Positions 18,801 to 27,792 of a stretch of DNA of 54,968 nucleotides are shown here, in pieces (position 1 is the stretch's first letter; the number at the start of each line of letters is the position of its first letter). The notes beneath the pieces are model-generated. The model saw only the letters and a list, made by a program, of their open reading frames with translations. It was not told the origin of the DNA and ran no database searches. The stretch lies in the IMG/VR virus record IMGVR_UViG_3300026097_000029, positions 1-54,968 of that record; one strand, written 5' to 3'. This DNA is from a virus. The position numbers were made by a program, and so were the translations under genes.

Positions 18801-21221
18801 TTACTCTAATTCAAAGGCACTTAACTCGTCTTGTTCGTCAAAGTTAATAGCAGGCATATCTTTCTGTCTTTGCTCTATAAGCTTAGACTGAGCCGTTGCT
18901 TCTTTCTTTACACGCTCGTCTTTACGATTTTCCTTCATTAACTCTTTTTCCATTCGTTCTTGTCTTTCTTCTTGCTTAACAGGAATTTCGTAAGACGCTT
19001 TCACTTCTTCGTGCTGGTTTTTAAGCTTGTATTCTTCTTGCATTTTTTGCATAGAGTTTTGGTGTCTTAAAGCTTCTAGCTTTCCTTCTGCATCTATACT
19101 CATGGCTTGCTCTTGTTGCTTAGCTTGAGACGCTGCTTGTGCAGACTGAATGTTAGCTTGTTTTTGAGCTTCTATTTCTTGCATTTTTCGCTCTTGCATC
19201 TTTTGCTCTCTTCTTTTCTTACGTATCTTTAGTATCTCGTTAGCGTATTTTATATTTTTAATAGCCATTATATCTATCTTATCTTCTGTACCTAATGTAC
19301 CGTTTTGTATTTCGATAGCTATATCTCTCTCTAGTTGTGCTTTTTCTTCGTCGTCCATAGATAGGTCTACAAAAATAGCAAAGTCGTGTAAGTGTAAATC
19401 GTTAACAAATTCTAAGCTTCTTACGTTATAACTACCTATTTTGTTTATTAAATCTTCTTTTGTTTTACTATACTCTAATATGTCTGATATTCTGTAAGAC
19501 AATGACTGAAACAATCTACGAGTTATATACTTACTAGCTTCTAATATGTGTCTTGTAGCTACGTTAGAGTTGTATGCTGCCATTTTTTGAATACCAACTA
19601 AAGCATCTTTATCGGGCGTACTAGCGTCTACTGCTTCGTTAACCCCTGTAATGTCTCTTATTTGTTGTATATTAAACATATATTGCTTCTCTAAAGCCGC
19701 TAACTTGTTGTTAAATCCTGACGTTGTAATTTCTTGAATAGGAACTTTGCCATGATTAAAGTCTCCACCATAGTTTTGACTTCTACCAAAGATACTACCT
19801 GTTTTCATATACATATCAAAGGCTTCTTGCGGAGAGTAGCTACCACCGTCTCCTAAGTCTATTTCAGCTAGTCCGTCTACATCTATAAACTGACCGTCTG
19901 GAACCATCATTTGCAAGGTTTGTTGTATCTTGTAATCTAGCATCTTTATTTTATCTGCAAATGGTATCATTCGCTTAACTAAAGAGTCTATTTTGTTTTT
20001 ATACATATTAGGAGCACAAATAACATAGTTGTTTAATACTCTGTTGTTGTTGGATTTTGGTCTTACTTGATTTTCTGCTAATTCCCAACGCAACATGATA
20101 TTAGTGCCTAAAACATAAGCACCTTCAAACCATATTTCTTCATACTTTGTTAGCTTATCAAAATCTCTATCTCCTTTTCCTTTTACTTCAAAGTCTTTAT
20201 CTTTTTTAATTATTTTTCTACCGCCTGTTTTATTAGACTTTTCTTTATATATCTTTTTTCTTACTGTTTTATATGAGAAGTTTAATATAGCTATTTTACC
20301 ATCTAGGTTGTCATCGTAATCATCCCAACCATCTAAACCATGATAGTCCGCCCAAGTAGTAGACGCTTCTTGTATTCTATCACGTTCTTCGTCTGATAGG
20401 TAAGGGTGTTCTTTAATTACATTAGATATTAATTCGTTTTTAAACTCTCCTACATAGTAAACATCTTTAAAGTAAGGGTCTTCGGTATAACTCCATATTA
20501 AATTCTCAGGGTCTACGTAGTCTAATATAACACCATCTGAATGAGAGTATATGCTCTTAGATGCACCAATACCTAAATCTACAAGGTCTTTTTCTACTCT
20601 ACGTCTAGTAGTTTCGTTGTATTCGTTTTCTTCTGATATGGTTGTAATAGCAGCTTCTTCTGCGATTTCTATAGCAGGTTTATATTTAATCTCTGTGTAT
20701 ATATCTAATTCGTTGTCATCTTCTGGAAGCTCTCTAGGGTCTGCTGTAAATGTATCTATTCCCATTTGTTTTGCTTTTAACGAAAAGTCTTTAGTAACCA
20801 TGTCTTTTTTTATGGCTTCTCTAAATTCTATACGTTTAGCTGTGCTTTCTCTGTCTACTGAAAACGCTTTTATTTGATAATCTCTTTGTGATATACCATT
20901 AGCCACTAAGTCCGCAAACTTAGGTACAATAGGTATTGGAGTGTCGTCTAAATTAATGTAAGATATATCCCCATCATCTCCCATTTGTTTTTTAATATGG
21001 GTCGTTGAGTTTTCTCCACGAGCATAAGAACGTCTTAATCTAAACTCAGTCCTGTTATCGTAAAATGTAGAATAACCTGTGCCTTCACGCTTAAACCATT
21101 CGCCTTGTATGGCTTTGGCTACTTGCAAACCATACTCTATATCTTTTTGTATAGAGAAGTCGTCTGTTTGCTTAGGGAAAGCTACTTTGCTTATTGCTAA
21201 TTTGGCTTTTTTCTCTCTCAT
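18801..21221 (-). CDS. Portal protein, 806 aa
   Basis: The protein has 806 residues, the size of crAss-like portals, and lies between terminase and scaffold. The N-terminal half has YSTFYDNRTEFRLRRSYARG and LVANGISQRDYQIKAF, the middle has VDPENLIWSYTEDPYFKDVY and a stem/wing region, and QYMFNIQQIRDITGVNEAVD fits a portal crown helix. The last 150 residues are a Gln/Lys/Glu-rich coiled coil rich in Ala (AQAASQAKQQEQAM), as in other portals with a C-terminal barrel. The start overlaps the terminase stop by four bases. Confidence 0.8.
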   Translation of the reverse strand: MREKKAKLAISKVAFPKQTDDFSIQKDIEYGLQVAKAIQGEWFKREGTGYSTFYDNRTEFRLRRSYARGENSTTHIKKQMGDDGDISYINLDDTPIPIVPKFADLVANGISQRDYQIKAFSVDRESTAKRIEFREAIKKDMVTKDFSLKAKQMGIDTFTADPRELPEDDNELDIYTEIKYKPAIEIAEEAAITTISEENEYNETTRRRVEKDLVDLGIGASKSIYSHSDGVILDYVDPENLIWSYTEDPYFKDVYYVGEFKNELISNVIKEHPYLSDEERDRIQEASTTWADYHGLDGWDDYDDNLDGKIAILNFSYKTVRKKIYKEKSNKTGGRKIIKKDKDFEVKGKGDRDFDKLTKYEEIWFEGAYVLGTNIMLRWELAENQVRPKSNNNRVLNNYVICAPNMYKNKIDSLVKRMIPFADKIKMLDYKIQQTLQMMVPDGQFIDVDGLAEIDLGDGGSYSPQEAFDMYMKTGSIFGRSQNYGGDFNHGKVPIQEITTSGFNNKLAALEKQYMFNIQQIRDITGVNEAVDASTPDKDALVGIQKMAAYNSNVATRHILEASKYITRRLFQSLSYRISDILEYSKTKEDLINKIGSYNVRSLEFVNDLHLHDFAIFVDLSMDDEEKAQLERDIAIEIQNGTLGTEDKIDIMAIKNIKYANEILKIRKKRREQKMQERKMQEIEAQKQANIQSAQAASQAKQQEQAMSIDAEGKLEALRHQNSMQKMQEEYKLKNQHEEVKASYEIPVKQEERQERMEKELMKENRKDERVKKEATAQSKLIEQRQKDMPAINFDEQDELSAFELE

Positions 21222-23839
21222 CGTTTTCTTTTAATATTCATTGTTATTTTCTTTTTCTCTTTCTCGACTGTGTACTTATTTCTATTTACAGCCATTAAAG
21301 CTAAACCACTACTAATTGTAGCATCAAATTTAGTCCTTTTATTTATATCAAACTTCATCCAATCTTTTAGAGTGTCTACGAAATACATATCTCCGTAATC
21401 GTTTGTTTCTAAGTTGTAGCCTATATGTGTATTTACATAGCTTTCAATAGCAGAAGAGTGCATAAGCTTCATGTCTAAACTAGAGTTTGGTACACCACCT
21501 AATTCTATTTCGGTAGGAGATAGCTTACTTGTTGGCTTATCAAATCGAGTTATAGAGTAGTTTCTGTAACCCCTGTTTTTAAAGTGATACAGCAGTCTAG
21601 GTTTGTTGTTCTCTATAAGTATAGGCATACCATAAAAAACACAAGCCATTAAAACATCTTCAAAAAACTGTTCTGCTGTTTTTGGTCTAGCAATGTATTC
21701 TAAGAAAAAATGATTACTAGGTACGTCTCCTATAGAAAACCTAGTTACTCCATGCAACGCACCTTTTGAGCCACGCTTAGAGTCTGAACTACTTGTTCCG
21801 TATTTAGTTACAGAGTCTACTGTTCCTGATATATCGTAGCTATCACAACCAAACGCACCCATAGTGTCGTTTAAAGGTGCTTTACTGTAACCACCATAAC
21901 CCATTCTAGTTTCATACTGATTCTGCATACTTTTTGGCGGTATCCACGTAACTTTAAAGTTACCTTTTTCGCTTTCATTCCAAACTACATTGGTATCAGG
22001 TATTCCGTTTTCCCAAGAGAAGTTTCCTTGTTTTACTTTTTTAGCAAAGTCTGCATCTTCGCAATATTGTATTTGCTCTTGTATTCTCTCTAAGCTAAAT
22101 AAACAAGTTTCTGCTTCGTCTCTTAAAGCGTCTTTTAACTTCATTGGGTAAGCTCTTAACTCTTCGTTATATGCTACTTCGTTTTGCTTTCTCTTTTGCT
22201 TTCTAATAGCTTCTAAGTATTGTACAGCACCTATTTTTTTAATACTGCCTTGTACATTTTCAAAGAAACCACCGTCAGGTACTACTTTATGGCACTTACC
22301 ATATTTATCTGTAAACTCAGTCATGTTTTCGTGAGCAGGTAAAAAGTAAGAGTATAAACCTGTAGGTGTTCGTTCTGTTACTTTGTCTCTTTTGTTTATG
22401 TTTGAGCCACTTAATATCTCTATAAATTCCGCACCACCTTTTTCGTGAGCAGCTACAGTTGAGCCTAAAAAAGCTTTACCTACAATTTTACCACCTTCAT
22501 CGAAAGTTGGTGATATCTCACCCCAATGTTCTAAGTAGTTGTGTGGTTTTTTCCACTTGCTGGCTTCGTCTCCTAGATACCTGTACATTTTCTGACCGTC
22601 ATAGCTATCGTTTTTAGTAGGCTGATAATCTATTATAGTGTTTAAGTAATCGTCTGTATTTGTGTCTTTCTTTTTTTTAGATGCTTTAGTGTTGTCTGAA
22701 GGTTTAGCAAACTCTATTAGTTTAGGACTATCTATTTTACCCTTAACAACAGGTATAAAGAAAAAAGGTAAGTTTCTTAATGCGTAAGTTAGTTTTATGT
22801 ATGCTTTCTTAGCATCGTTGTCTGACTTAGATGTAATACCAAAGTTAGCGTTTTTAGTAGATGTAGCTTCATTTAACATTCTAAACACTTTTTCATAAGT
22901 AAAACCAGTACGCCTAGACTTTACGAATATCTGACCTAAGCATCGTTTATCTAAAACACAAGCTTCTGTATGGTAAAACATATTAAGTTGTGCGTACCTA
23001 AAGTCCATATAACCGCCATCGTCTGCCATTTTACACCACTGTAAGGCAAAGTAATGACTTCCTGTTAAGTACACAGGCTCTCCGTTATTCATAAACCAAA
23101 CACCTTCTCGTCTACGCTTAAACTCTTGCATTATATACTCGTAGTAAGCGTCTTGATTTTCTTGTGTTAAGTTTTTAGGCATAGGTGTTCTTTCCCAAAA
23201 CTGATGCCTTTGTCTTTTATCTGAAAACAATATATCCTTTTTATCAGGTACTTTAGGTAAAGCTATTCTTAAGTTGTCTAAGGTTATTATTTCTCCTATT
23301 GTACCTTTAGGGCATATTATAATTGCTTTGTTTTGTGTGTCGTACCAAGACTTGTGATAGTTTTTCTCAGGATAAAATTCTTGATTAGCGAACTTTTCAG
23401 GGAAACCTATTTTAAACTCTTTATCTTCTAACTGGTAGTTTTCTGCTTCTAGTTGAAGTCTTAACTCTATTAAGCTTGCATCTATTTCGTTTACCGCTTC
23501 TAATAAAAATACTTTACCTTGAGATGCTAAGTAATGTTTTTCTTCGGGTATCTCGCTATAATCAATTTCCATAGCAAAATAACTTCTTAATGTATTAAGT
23601 GCTACATCTCCTGCAACAACTAATCGCTCTACGTAATGTTTAAGTTTTTCGGGATTGGGTTGGTTGTTTGAGTTATCCCATTTATTAATCATAACTTTAG
23701 CGTACTTAAAGCTATCTACTTTACTACGCATTAAGTTTTTGATTTTTTCTGGCTCAATTTCAGACAAGTCTATTTGATACTCTAATCCTTGAATTATAGT
23801 ATTAATTGCACTTTCTATATCTTTACTTAACCCTATCAT
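21218..23839 (-). CDS. terL: Terminase large subunit, 873 aa
   Basis: This is the ATP-driven DNA packaging motor with a nuclease domain. A Walker A-like P-loop, VKSRRTGFTYEK, lies at residues 306-317 and Walker B, YRYLGDEASKW, at 419-429 with the D-E pair at 424-425. A C-terminal nuclease Asp pair sits in GCDSYDISG (664-672). The N-terminal 200 residues form an extra helical domain, usual for crAss-like and Cellulophaga podovirus terminases. Lys-Lys-rich DTNTDD (about 388-398) may be a flexible loop. No small subunit was recognised nearby. It overlaps the portal by four bases and the preceding GroES-like gene by four bases, so all three are translated together. Confidence 0.9.
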   Translation of the reverse strand: MIGLSKDIESAINTIIQGLEYQIDLSEIEPEKIKNLMRSKVDSFKYAKVMINKWDNSNNQPNPEKLKHYVERLVVAGDVALNTLRSYFAMEIDYSEIPEEKHYLASQGKVFLLEAVNEIDASLIELRLQLEAENYQLEDKEFKIGFPEKFANQEFYPEKNYHKSWYDTQNKAIIICPKGTIGEIITLDNLRIALPKVPDKKDILFSDKRQRHQFWERTPMPKNLTQENQDAYYEYIMQEFKRRREGVWFMNNGEPVYLTGSHYFALQWCKMADDGGYMDFRYAQLNMFYHTEACVLDKRCLGQIFVKSRRTGFTYEKVFRMLNEATSTKNANFGITSKSDNDAKKAYIKLTYALRNLPFFFIPVVKGKIDSPKLIEFAKPSDNTKASKKKKDTNTDDYLNTIIDYQPTKNDSYDGQKMYRYLGDEASKWKKPHNYLEHWGEISPTFDEGGKIVGKAFLGSTVAAHEKGGAEFIEILSGSNINKRDKVTERTPTGLYSYFLPAHENMTEFTDKYGKCHKVVPDGGFFENVQGSIKKIGAVQYLEAIRKQKRKQNEVAYNEELRAYPMKLKDALRDEAETCLFSLERIQEQIQYCEDADFAKKVKQGNFSWENGIPDTNVVWNESEKGNFKVTWIPPKSMQNQYETRMGYGGYSKAPLNDTMGAFGCDSYDISGTVDSVTKYGTSSSDSKRGSKGALHGVTRFSIGDVPSNHFFLEYIARPKTAEQFFEDVLMACVFYGMPILIENNKPRLLYHFKNRGYRNYSITRFDKPTSKLSPTEIELGGVPNSSLDMKLMHSSAIESYVNTHIGYNLETNDYGDMYFVDTLKDWMKFDINKRTKFDATISSGLALMAVNRNKYTVEKEKKKITMNIKRKR

Positions 23840-24390
23840 ACTTTAGCACATACATCTCTTGTGTCTATCTTAATAAACTCTTTACCTAAAACATTAAAGT
23901 AATAGTTTCTGTAATCTTCGTAAACTATAGTGTCTCCTTTTTTTAAACCTAATTCGTTTTCTTGCTTATATGAATTAACAGCTACAATGCCTACGTTTTC
24001 GTTTAAGTGTTTATGAGAAAACTCATCATTGTTAGGCACTCGTTCAAGAAATAAATAAGGGTCAATAGAAATCATTTCTCCGTTTTTAATAACCATATAA
24101 GGGTCTTGGGTAAAGTATAAGTCATCAAAAATATGCTTAATACCATTGTTCATTTCCCCCATTTGTGTACGACCTACTCTAAATGTATTGTGGTGTACTA
24201 CAATTAAATCTCCCTTTTCAATTATCCCTTTGTAGTCTTGTGGCGTTTCAACTACTTCTGCAACTCTGTTAGTATGTTCGTGGTTGTCTATATTATCGTT
24301 AACAATAATGTCTAAACCATCAATATCCATAGTCGTTCTATACTTGTCGCCTTTGTGTGGTTTAATTAAAAAGTAAAATGGACTTTTCAT
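23836..24390 (-). CDS. Protein with two GroES-like halves, 184 aa
   Basis: The second half is GroES-like: GIVAVNS.., then LGLKKGDTIVYEDYRNYYF and KEFIKIDTRDVCAKV (about 134-184) follow the GroES order of G-x-V-x-A-V, V-K-x-G-D-x-V-x-F and D-I-L-A-x-V. The first half also has NRVAEVVETP, a gap, then IIEKGDLIVVHHNTF (41-70), the same strand pattern, after a FYFLIKP start. It may thus be a double co-chaperonin like plastid Cpn20, or one phage-type co-chaperonin with a long insert. It overlaps the terminase start by four bases, so it is made with the packaging proteins. It is distinct from the groES gene at 38103. The similarity was judged by eye. Confidence 0.5.
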   Translation of the reverse strand: MKSPFYFLIKPHKGDKYRTTMDIDGLDIIVNDNIDNHEHTNRVAEVVETPQDYKGIIEKGDLIVVHHNTFRVGRTQMGEMNNGIKHIFDDLYFTQDPYMVIKNGEMISIDPYLFLERVPNNDEFSHKHLNENVGIVAVNSYKQENELGLKKGDTIVYEDYRNYYFNVLGKEFIKIDTRDVCAKV

Positions 24391-24617
24391 TCTGCTAGTT
24401 TAAATTCATAATGACATACTGCACTTTTTTGAAATCCTTTCCATTCTTGTACTAAGTCTCCTTGCTTAACGTAGACAATGTATTCGTCTCCATCTAAAAC
24501 AATATCACTTATGATTAAATCTTTTTTTCTATTAGCAAAACTACCAACTTGATAATGCATAGCATTCATGTAATCTGAGCCTACGCTAATTTTTCTAAAC
24601 AATTTTTTATCACTCAT
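24387..24617 (-). CDS. Hypothetical protein, 76 aa, first gene of the packaging operon
   Basis: The protein has 76 residues, predicted beta-rich (LIISDIVLDGDEYIVYVKQG, then VCHYEFKLAE), with no membrane segment. It overlaps the GroES-like gene by four bases and has a -7 box 22 bases upstream. It could be a small packaging or head protein by position. No family recognised. Confidence 0.6.
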   Translation of the reverse strand: MSDKKLFRKISVGSDYMNAMHYQVGSFANRKKDLIISDIVLDGDEYIVYVKQGDLVQEWKGFQKSAVCHYEFKLAE

Positions 24618-24639
24618 CTCAAATAAATTTTATCTTCTA

Positions 24640-24647
24640 CAAAGATA
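24640..24647 (-). promoter_or_regulatory. -7 box TATCTTTG of the packaging operon
   Basis: A perfect TAnnTTTG element on the minus strand, 22 bases before the ATG at 24617. It would drive the 76-residue protein, GroES-like protein, terminase and portal. Confidence 0.65.
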
Positions 24648-24652
24648 GGGAT

Positions 24653-25138
24653 TTATCTAGAGATTTTTTTGAACTTTTCTATAGTACGTCCACCGAAGTA
24701 TGCAGAGTATATTGTTAGTAGTAAAATTTGTAGTAAAGAAATCCATTCTTGGCTAACTTCAAAGTTGATACTGCCTGCGTCTATAAACACAAGTAGCACA
24801 GCAGAAAAAGTTAAAAATCCTAAAGATAAAGGTCTTATGTTTTTAGATAGCCAAGAGTCTGATGTCATGTCTGAATCCCAACGCTGAGAAATAGACTTAA
24901 ATTCTTCTTTGTCTAATTCTATTTGTTCTATAAGCATTTTTTTATCAAAATCGGTAAGTTCTTCTATTCCCCTTATTTTGTCTGCTAGTTTATCTAAGCC
25001 GTCTACACCAGTAAGGCTTCCTGCTATATCTAACAACTCAGGAGCAACTTGTTTACCTTGCTTAGCCAACCAACGTAAAGCATCTCCAACACGAGTTGAA
25101 CCATTACGCTCTCTGTATGTAGGTTTTTTATCAGGCAT
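24653..25138 (-). CDS. Three-helix holin-like membrane protein, 161 aa
   Basis: The protein has 161 residues. The first 90 are polar and helical, then RWDSDMTSDSWLSKNIRPLS leads into a membrane helix LGFLTFSAVLLVFIDAG (about 106-122), a short linker, and a second helix EWISLLQILLLTIYSAYF (about 131-148), followed by a Gly-Gly-Arg and a basic tail. The W-D-S-D-x-x-S-D-x-W-L-S-K-x-x-R-P-L signature is that of the 3TM phage holin family. It would permeabilise the inner membrane at lysis. A second holin candidate lies at 27793. Its ATG overlaps the stop of the preceding 35-residue gene. Confidence 0.75.
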   Translation of the reverse strand: MPDKKPTYRERNGSTRVGDALRWLAKQGKQVAPELLDIAGSLTGVDGLDKLADKIRGIEELTDFDKKMLIEQIELDKEEFKSISQRWDSDMTSDSWLSKNIRPLSLGFLTFSAVLLVFIDAGSINFEVSQEWISLLQILLLTIYSAYFGGRTIEKFKKISR

Positions 25139-25245
25139 TATTTTTTCTTAGGCACACAATTAGGTACTTTTTTACCATTCTTTTTTTTCATTCCGTATGC
25201 TTCGTAGCCTTTCCAACAAGCATTTTTTAGTTTTTTCTTTGCCAT
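25138..25245 (-). CDS. Conserved 35-residue basic phage protein
   Basis: A short frame of 35 residues: MAKKKLKNACWKGYEAYGM followed by KKKNGKKVPNCVPKKK. The KACWKGYEA-x-G-M-K-x-K-x-G-x-x-V-P-N-C-V pattern recurs in small proteins encoded near head genes of many phages, including marine ones. The two cysteines (10 and 30) could bind a metal. The stop codon shares one base with the ATG of the holin-like gene. Function unknown. Confidence 0.7.
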   Translation of the reverse strand: MAKKKLKNACWKGYEAYGMKKKNGKKVPNCVPKKK

Positions 25246-25248
25246 AAT

Positions 25249-25503
25249 TTAACAATTCCAAGCTTTTCTGCTCCAGTAGTTAGCACTAAGCTTATTATTT
25301 TTACCTTTTATACCACCACTCCTAGCACAATAACTTTTTTTACGCTTAGGGTTGTCTTTTTTAATTCTCATATTAGGGTCTCCAAAGTGTATGATTTTTT
25401 CCTTACCACCCGAGCAGGCTTTAACCACCTTAGTTTTGTTTTTCTTAGGCGAGCTCTTAGGTTTATTGCATTTCATTTTGCTTTTATCTACTCTTTTAGC
25501 CAT
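25249..25503 (-). CDS. Conserved basic phage protein with GDPNM and ARxSG motifs, 84 aa
   Basis: The longest frame starts at a TTG at 25530 inside a -7 box, so the ATG at 25503 is taken, giving 84 residues. The sequence is very basic, with KIIHFGDPNMRIKKDNPKRK then YCARSGGIKGKNNKLSANYW and SRKAWNC at the end. This H-F-G-D-P-x-M ... R-A-R/S-G ... Y-W-S-x-x-x-W pattern is a conserved small phage protein of unknown role, often beside packaging or capsid genes. The Cys residues could bind zinc. Confidence 0.7.
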   Translation of the reverse strand: MAKRVDKSKMKCNKPKSSPKKNKTKVVKACSGGKEKIIHFGDPNMRIKKDNPKRKKSYCARSGGIKGKNNKLSANYWSRKAWNC

Positions 25504-25519
25504 AATATTTTCCTTTATA

Positions 25520-25527
25520 CAAAGATA
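25520..25527 (-). promoter_or_regulatory. -7 box TATCTTTG before the small basic genes and holin
   Basis: A perfect TAnnTTTG on the minus strand, 16 bases before the ATG at 25503 and directly after a terminator T-run, the same design as at 16187-16194. Confidence 0.65.
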
Positions 25528-25557
25528 CAAAAAAAGCCAAAGTATAAACTTTAGCTT
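25526..25557 (-). terminator. Rho-independent terminator after the metallophosphoesterase
   Basis: On the minus strand AAGCTAAAGT (25557-25548) and ACTTTGGCTT (25543-25534) form a 10-bp stem with one G-T pair and a four-base loop, followed by T's that run into the next promoter. Confidence 0.7.
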
Positions 25558-25595
25558 AAATCTTGTTGTAACAAATTTTGAATATATATGTAACT

Positions 25596-27224
25596 TTACA
25601 TTAAACTTGTTATTTGTAAATCATCATCAAAAACAATAAGCTGATTTTTCCTAGTTTCCTTGTGTACAATACTGTGAGCGTAAGCCCAACTACTCATTCC
25701 TGCTCTAGTGTAGTATTGGTTTATCTCGCACGTAACACCAACTACTGTTACTCCGTTGTGTATTATAGGAGAGTGTTGATGTGCGTGTATCATTTTGGTA
25801 TTTAACCTACTAAATGATTTGTAATTACCCCTTGAGCCATTTATACCAGAGTCTCCGTGCTCTCCTGTTTCGTAGCTACACAAACTCATAGACTCTCCAT
25901 GATTAATATAATTTACTTGTGGCATAGCTTCTTTAAGTAAATAACCATACAGTGAGCCGTAATCTCTTAAGTCTACTGTTTGTTGTATATGAGCGTATTT
26001 TAAATACGCAGGAGAGTTATGTAAGTCTCTCTTCCAATCAAAGCTATTAATGTGTCTATCTAAAAATACATCGTGGTTAGATAATACTACGTTTACTTCT
26101 CCGCCTACTTCTTCTTCTAACTTAGCGATCCAATCGAAAGTTTCTTCTATCTCTTCGTCTATTAAATAAGCTTCTTGCTTTATTTTAAGACGCTGTATAA
26201 ACATATCTTTTACTTCGTGGGGATTAAACGACGAGCCATCTAAAACATCGTGTAAAACGTGCTTATCGGGTTTTATTTGTTTAAGTAAAGAAGTTGTAGC
26301 ATCGAACACATCTTTGTTTATGTTTCTAGTGTGCCAATCTCCCCAAACTATCCCTTCTATGTTTTTTATTTTCTTAACTCCTTTAGGTGTTACGCTATAA
26401 CCTACATCGCAAAAGTTACCTTGCTTGTCTATCTTTACGTTTCTAGGCACGTGGCAAGTTCCATCTTTTTTCTTCTCTATAATAACAAAACCGTAAGAAT
26501 GGTTTTCTCCTGCTATGTCTCCTGCTTTAGAGTCTGAGTAATTTTTGTGTGTAATAAACCCTGTGGTAGACATTGTACGAAGTGCTTGATTTTTAAATCT
26601 AGGCATCGTTTTAAAATGTATTTTAGAGTGTGGCAAGACTAGGTTATAATCTCTAGCCATTAACTCGTAACCACTTAAAGGCTCTTTTGCGGTAGGTCTA
26701 ATTCTTGTATTGGTAGCCATTAGTGTATCTCCTAAATAACGCTTGCCATAATGTAAATAATCTATAATCTCGTCTACCCACCATTGTTCTGTTTCTTTTT
26801 TATTGTTCTCTACGGGAGACGTTGGGTTTCTATATCTTGAAGGTGCAACTACAATTTCACATTTTTTACCTAGTGAGTTTATAAAATCTTTGTACCTAAG
26901 CATATTTTCCCACGCTTTTTTGTGCACGTGAGTTTTGTTTTGTGCAGAAGTAAATAATACTACATCTGTTTCTTTGTGTAATTCTTTTTTTCTAGCTTTT
27001 GTTAATTGACTTGGTAATGTTGAAAATGAGTTTTCTGTAAGATTTAATCTTTCTTTCCACCATTGTCGTATTGTTCTAGGTGCTGCTCCAAATTTGTGGC
27101 TTAAAATATCCATCTTTTCTTCGTGGTTTATACCACTTTCATAATAGATACTTTTGATGTATTCCTTGTCTTCTTCGGTTAAATCTTTAAATTTTTTCTT
27201 TGTTTTTTCTGAGTTAGATTCCAT
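25596..27224 (-). CDS. Calcineurin-like metallophosphoesterase with N-terminal HTH, 542 aa
   Basis: The C-terminal half carries the metallophosphoesterase motifs in order: GDWH (295-298), a D-x-x-D motif in HDVLDGSS (325-332), SNHD (382-385, the usual GNHD with Ser for Gly) and HAHQH (480-484). These bind two metal ions, and the enzyme probably cuts phosphodiester bonds in nucleic acid. Residues about 36-57 (MDILSHKFGAAPRTIRQWW) look like a helix-turn-helix. The gene sits between the amidase and the packaging operon and ends in its own terminator. It could process DNA before or during packaging; this is inferred from place only. Confidence 0.75.
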   Translation of the reverse strand: MESNSEKTKKKFKDLTEEDKEYIKSIYYESGINHEEKMDILSHKFGAAPRTIRQWWKERLNLTENSFSTLPSQLTKARKKELHKETDVVLFTSAQNKTHVHKKAWENMLRYKDFINSLGKKCEIVVAPSRYRNPTSPVENNKKETEQWWVDEIIDYLHYGKRYLGDTLMATNTRIRPTAKEPLSGYELMARDYNLVLPHSKIHFKTMPRFKNQALRTMSTTGFITHKNYSDSKAGDIAGENHSYGFVIIEKKKDGTCHVPRNVKIDKQGNFCDVGYSVTPKGVKKIKNIEGIVWGDWHTRNINKDVFDATTSLLKQIKPDKHVLHDVLDGSSFNPHEVKDMFIQRLKIKQEAYLIDEEIEETFDWIAKLEEEVGGEVNVVLSNHDVFLDRHINSFDWKRDLHNSPAYLKYAHIQQTVDLRDYGSLYGYLLKEAMPQVNYINHGESMSLCSYETGEHGDSGINGSRGNYKSFSRLNTKMIHAHQHSPIIHNGVTVVGVTCEINQYYTRAGMSSWAYAHSIVHKETRKNQLIVFDDDLQITSLM

Positions 27225-27273
27225 TGAAATTAGTTTTAAAATTTCGTAAATATAATTAAAAAGACTTAAAAAT

Positions 27274-27789
27274 CTAAATATTTGTAGGTAATTTACCCCT
27301 TACGTTTATTCCTGAGTAGTGTCTATGTTCGTGTAAAGCATCAAAACTAGGGCATTCTTTAATACGCTCCCAAGATTCTATAACTCCATTTTTGTTTTGG
27401 TCTGTTGAAAAATCTCTATGTCCGCAAACTAATATATTATCTATATTTACACCATTCTTTTCTAACCAAAGTAAGGCAGTAGATATGCAATGGTCTATCA
27501 TTAATTTTTGTTTGTCTGTTCTAGTGTCTTCAGCTTTATGTACGTTGTCTTTATCTACTCCGCCAATATAAGCTATGTGTATAGATGAGCTATTATATCC
27601 ACGAACACCATTAGTTATTGTAGATAAACCTGCTAAATCGTGTATCTTTCCGTCTACATCTACAACTCTGTGATAGCCAACGCTTTTCCAACCTAATGTG
27701 TTTTTCCAAAATCGTTTTATAGATTCTATACTACCAAATCCTGCGGTGCAATGTATTACTATTGTTTTTACTTTTTTTGGTCTAGGCAT
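27274..27789 (-). CDS. N-acetylmuramoyl-L-alanine amidase (T7 lysozyme-like endolysin), 171 aa
   Basis: This enzyme cuts the bond between muramic acid and L-alanine in peptidoglycan. The zinc ligands are visible: His13 in VIHCTAG, His124 in CGHRD and Cys146 in KECPSFD. The catalytic Tyr39 lies in VGYHRVVD and Lys144 just before the Cys. Length and motif spacing match T7 gp3.5 and the amidase_2 family. No signal peptide, so it needs a holin to reach the wall; a holin gene lies four bases upstream in the operon. Confidence 0.92.
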   Translation of the reverse strand: MPRPKKVKTIVIHCTAGFGSIESIKRFWKNTLGWKSVGYHRVVDVDGKIHDLAGLSTITNGVRGYNSSSIHIAYIGGVDKDNVHKAEDTRTDKQKLMIDHCISTALLWLEKNGVNIDNILVCGHRDFSTDQNKNGVIESWERIKECPSFDALHEHRHYSGINVRGKLPTNI

Positions 27790-27792
27790 ATT

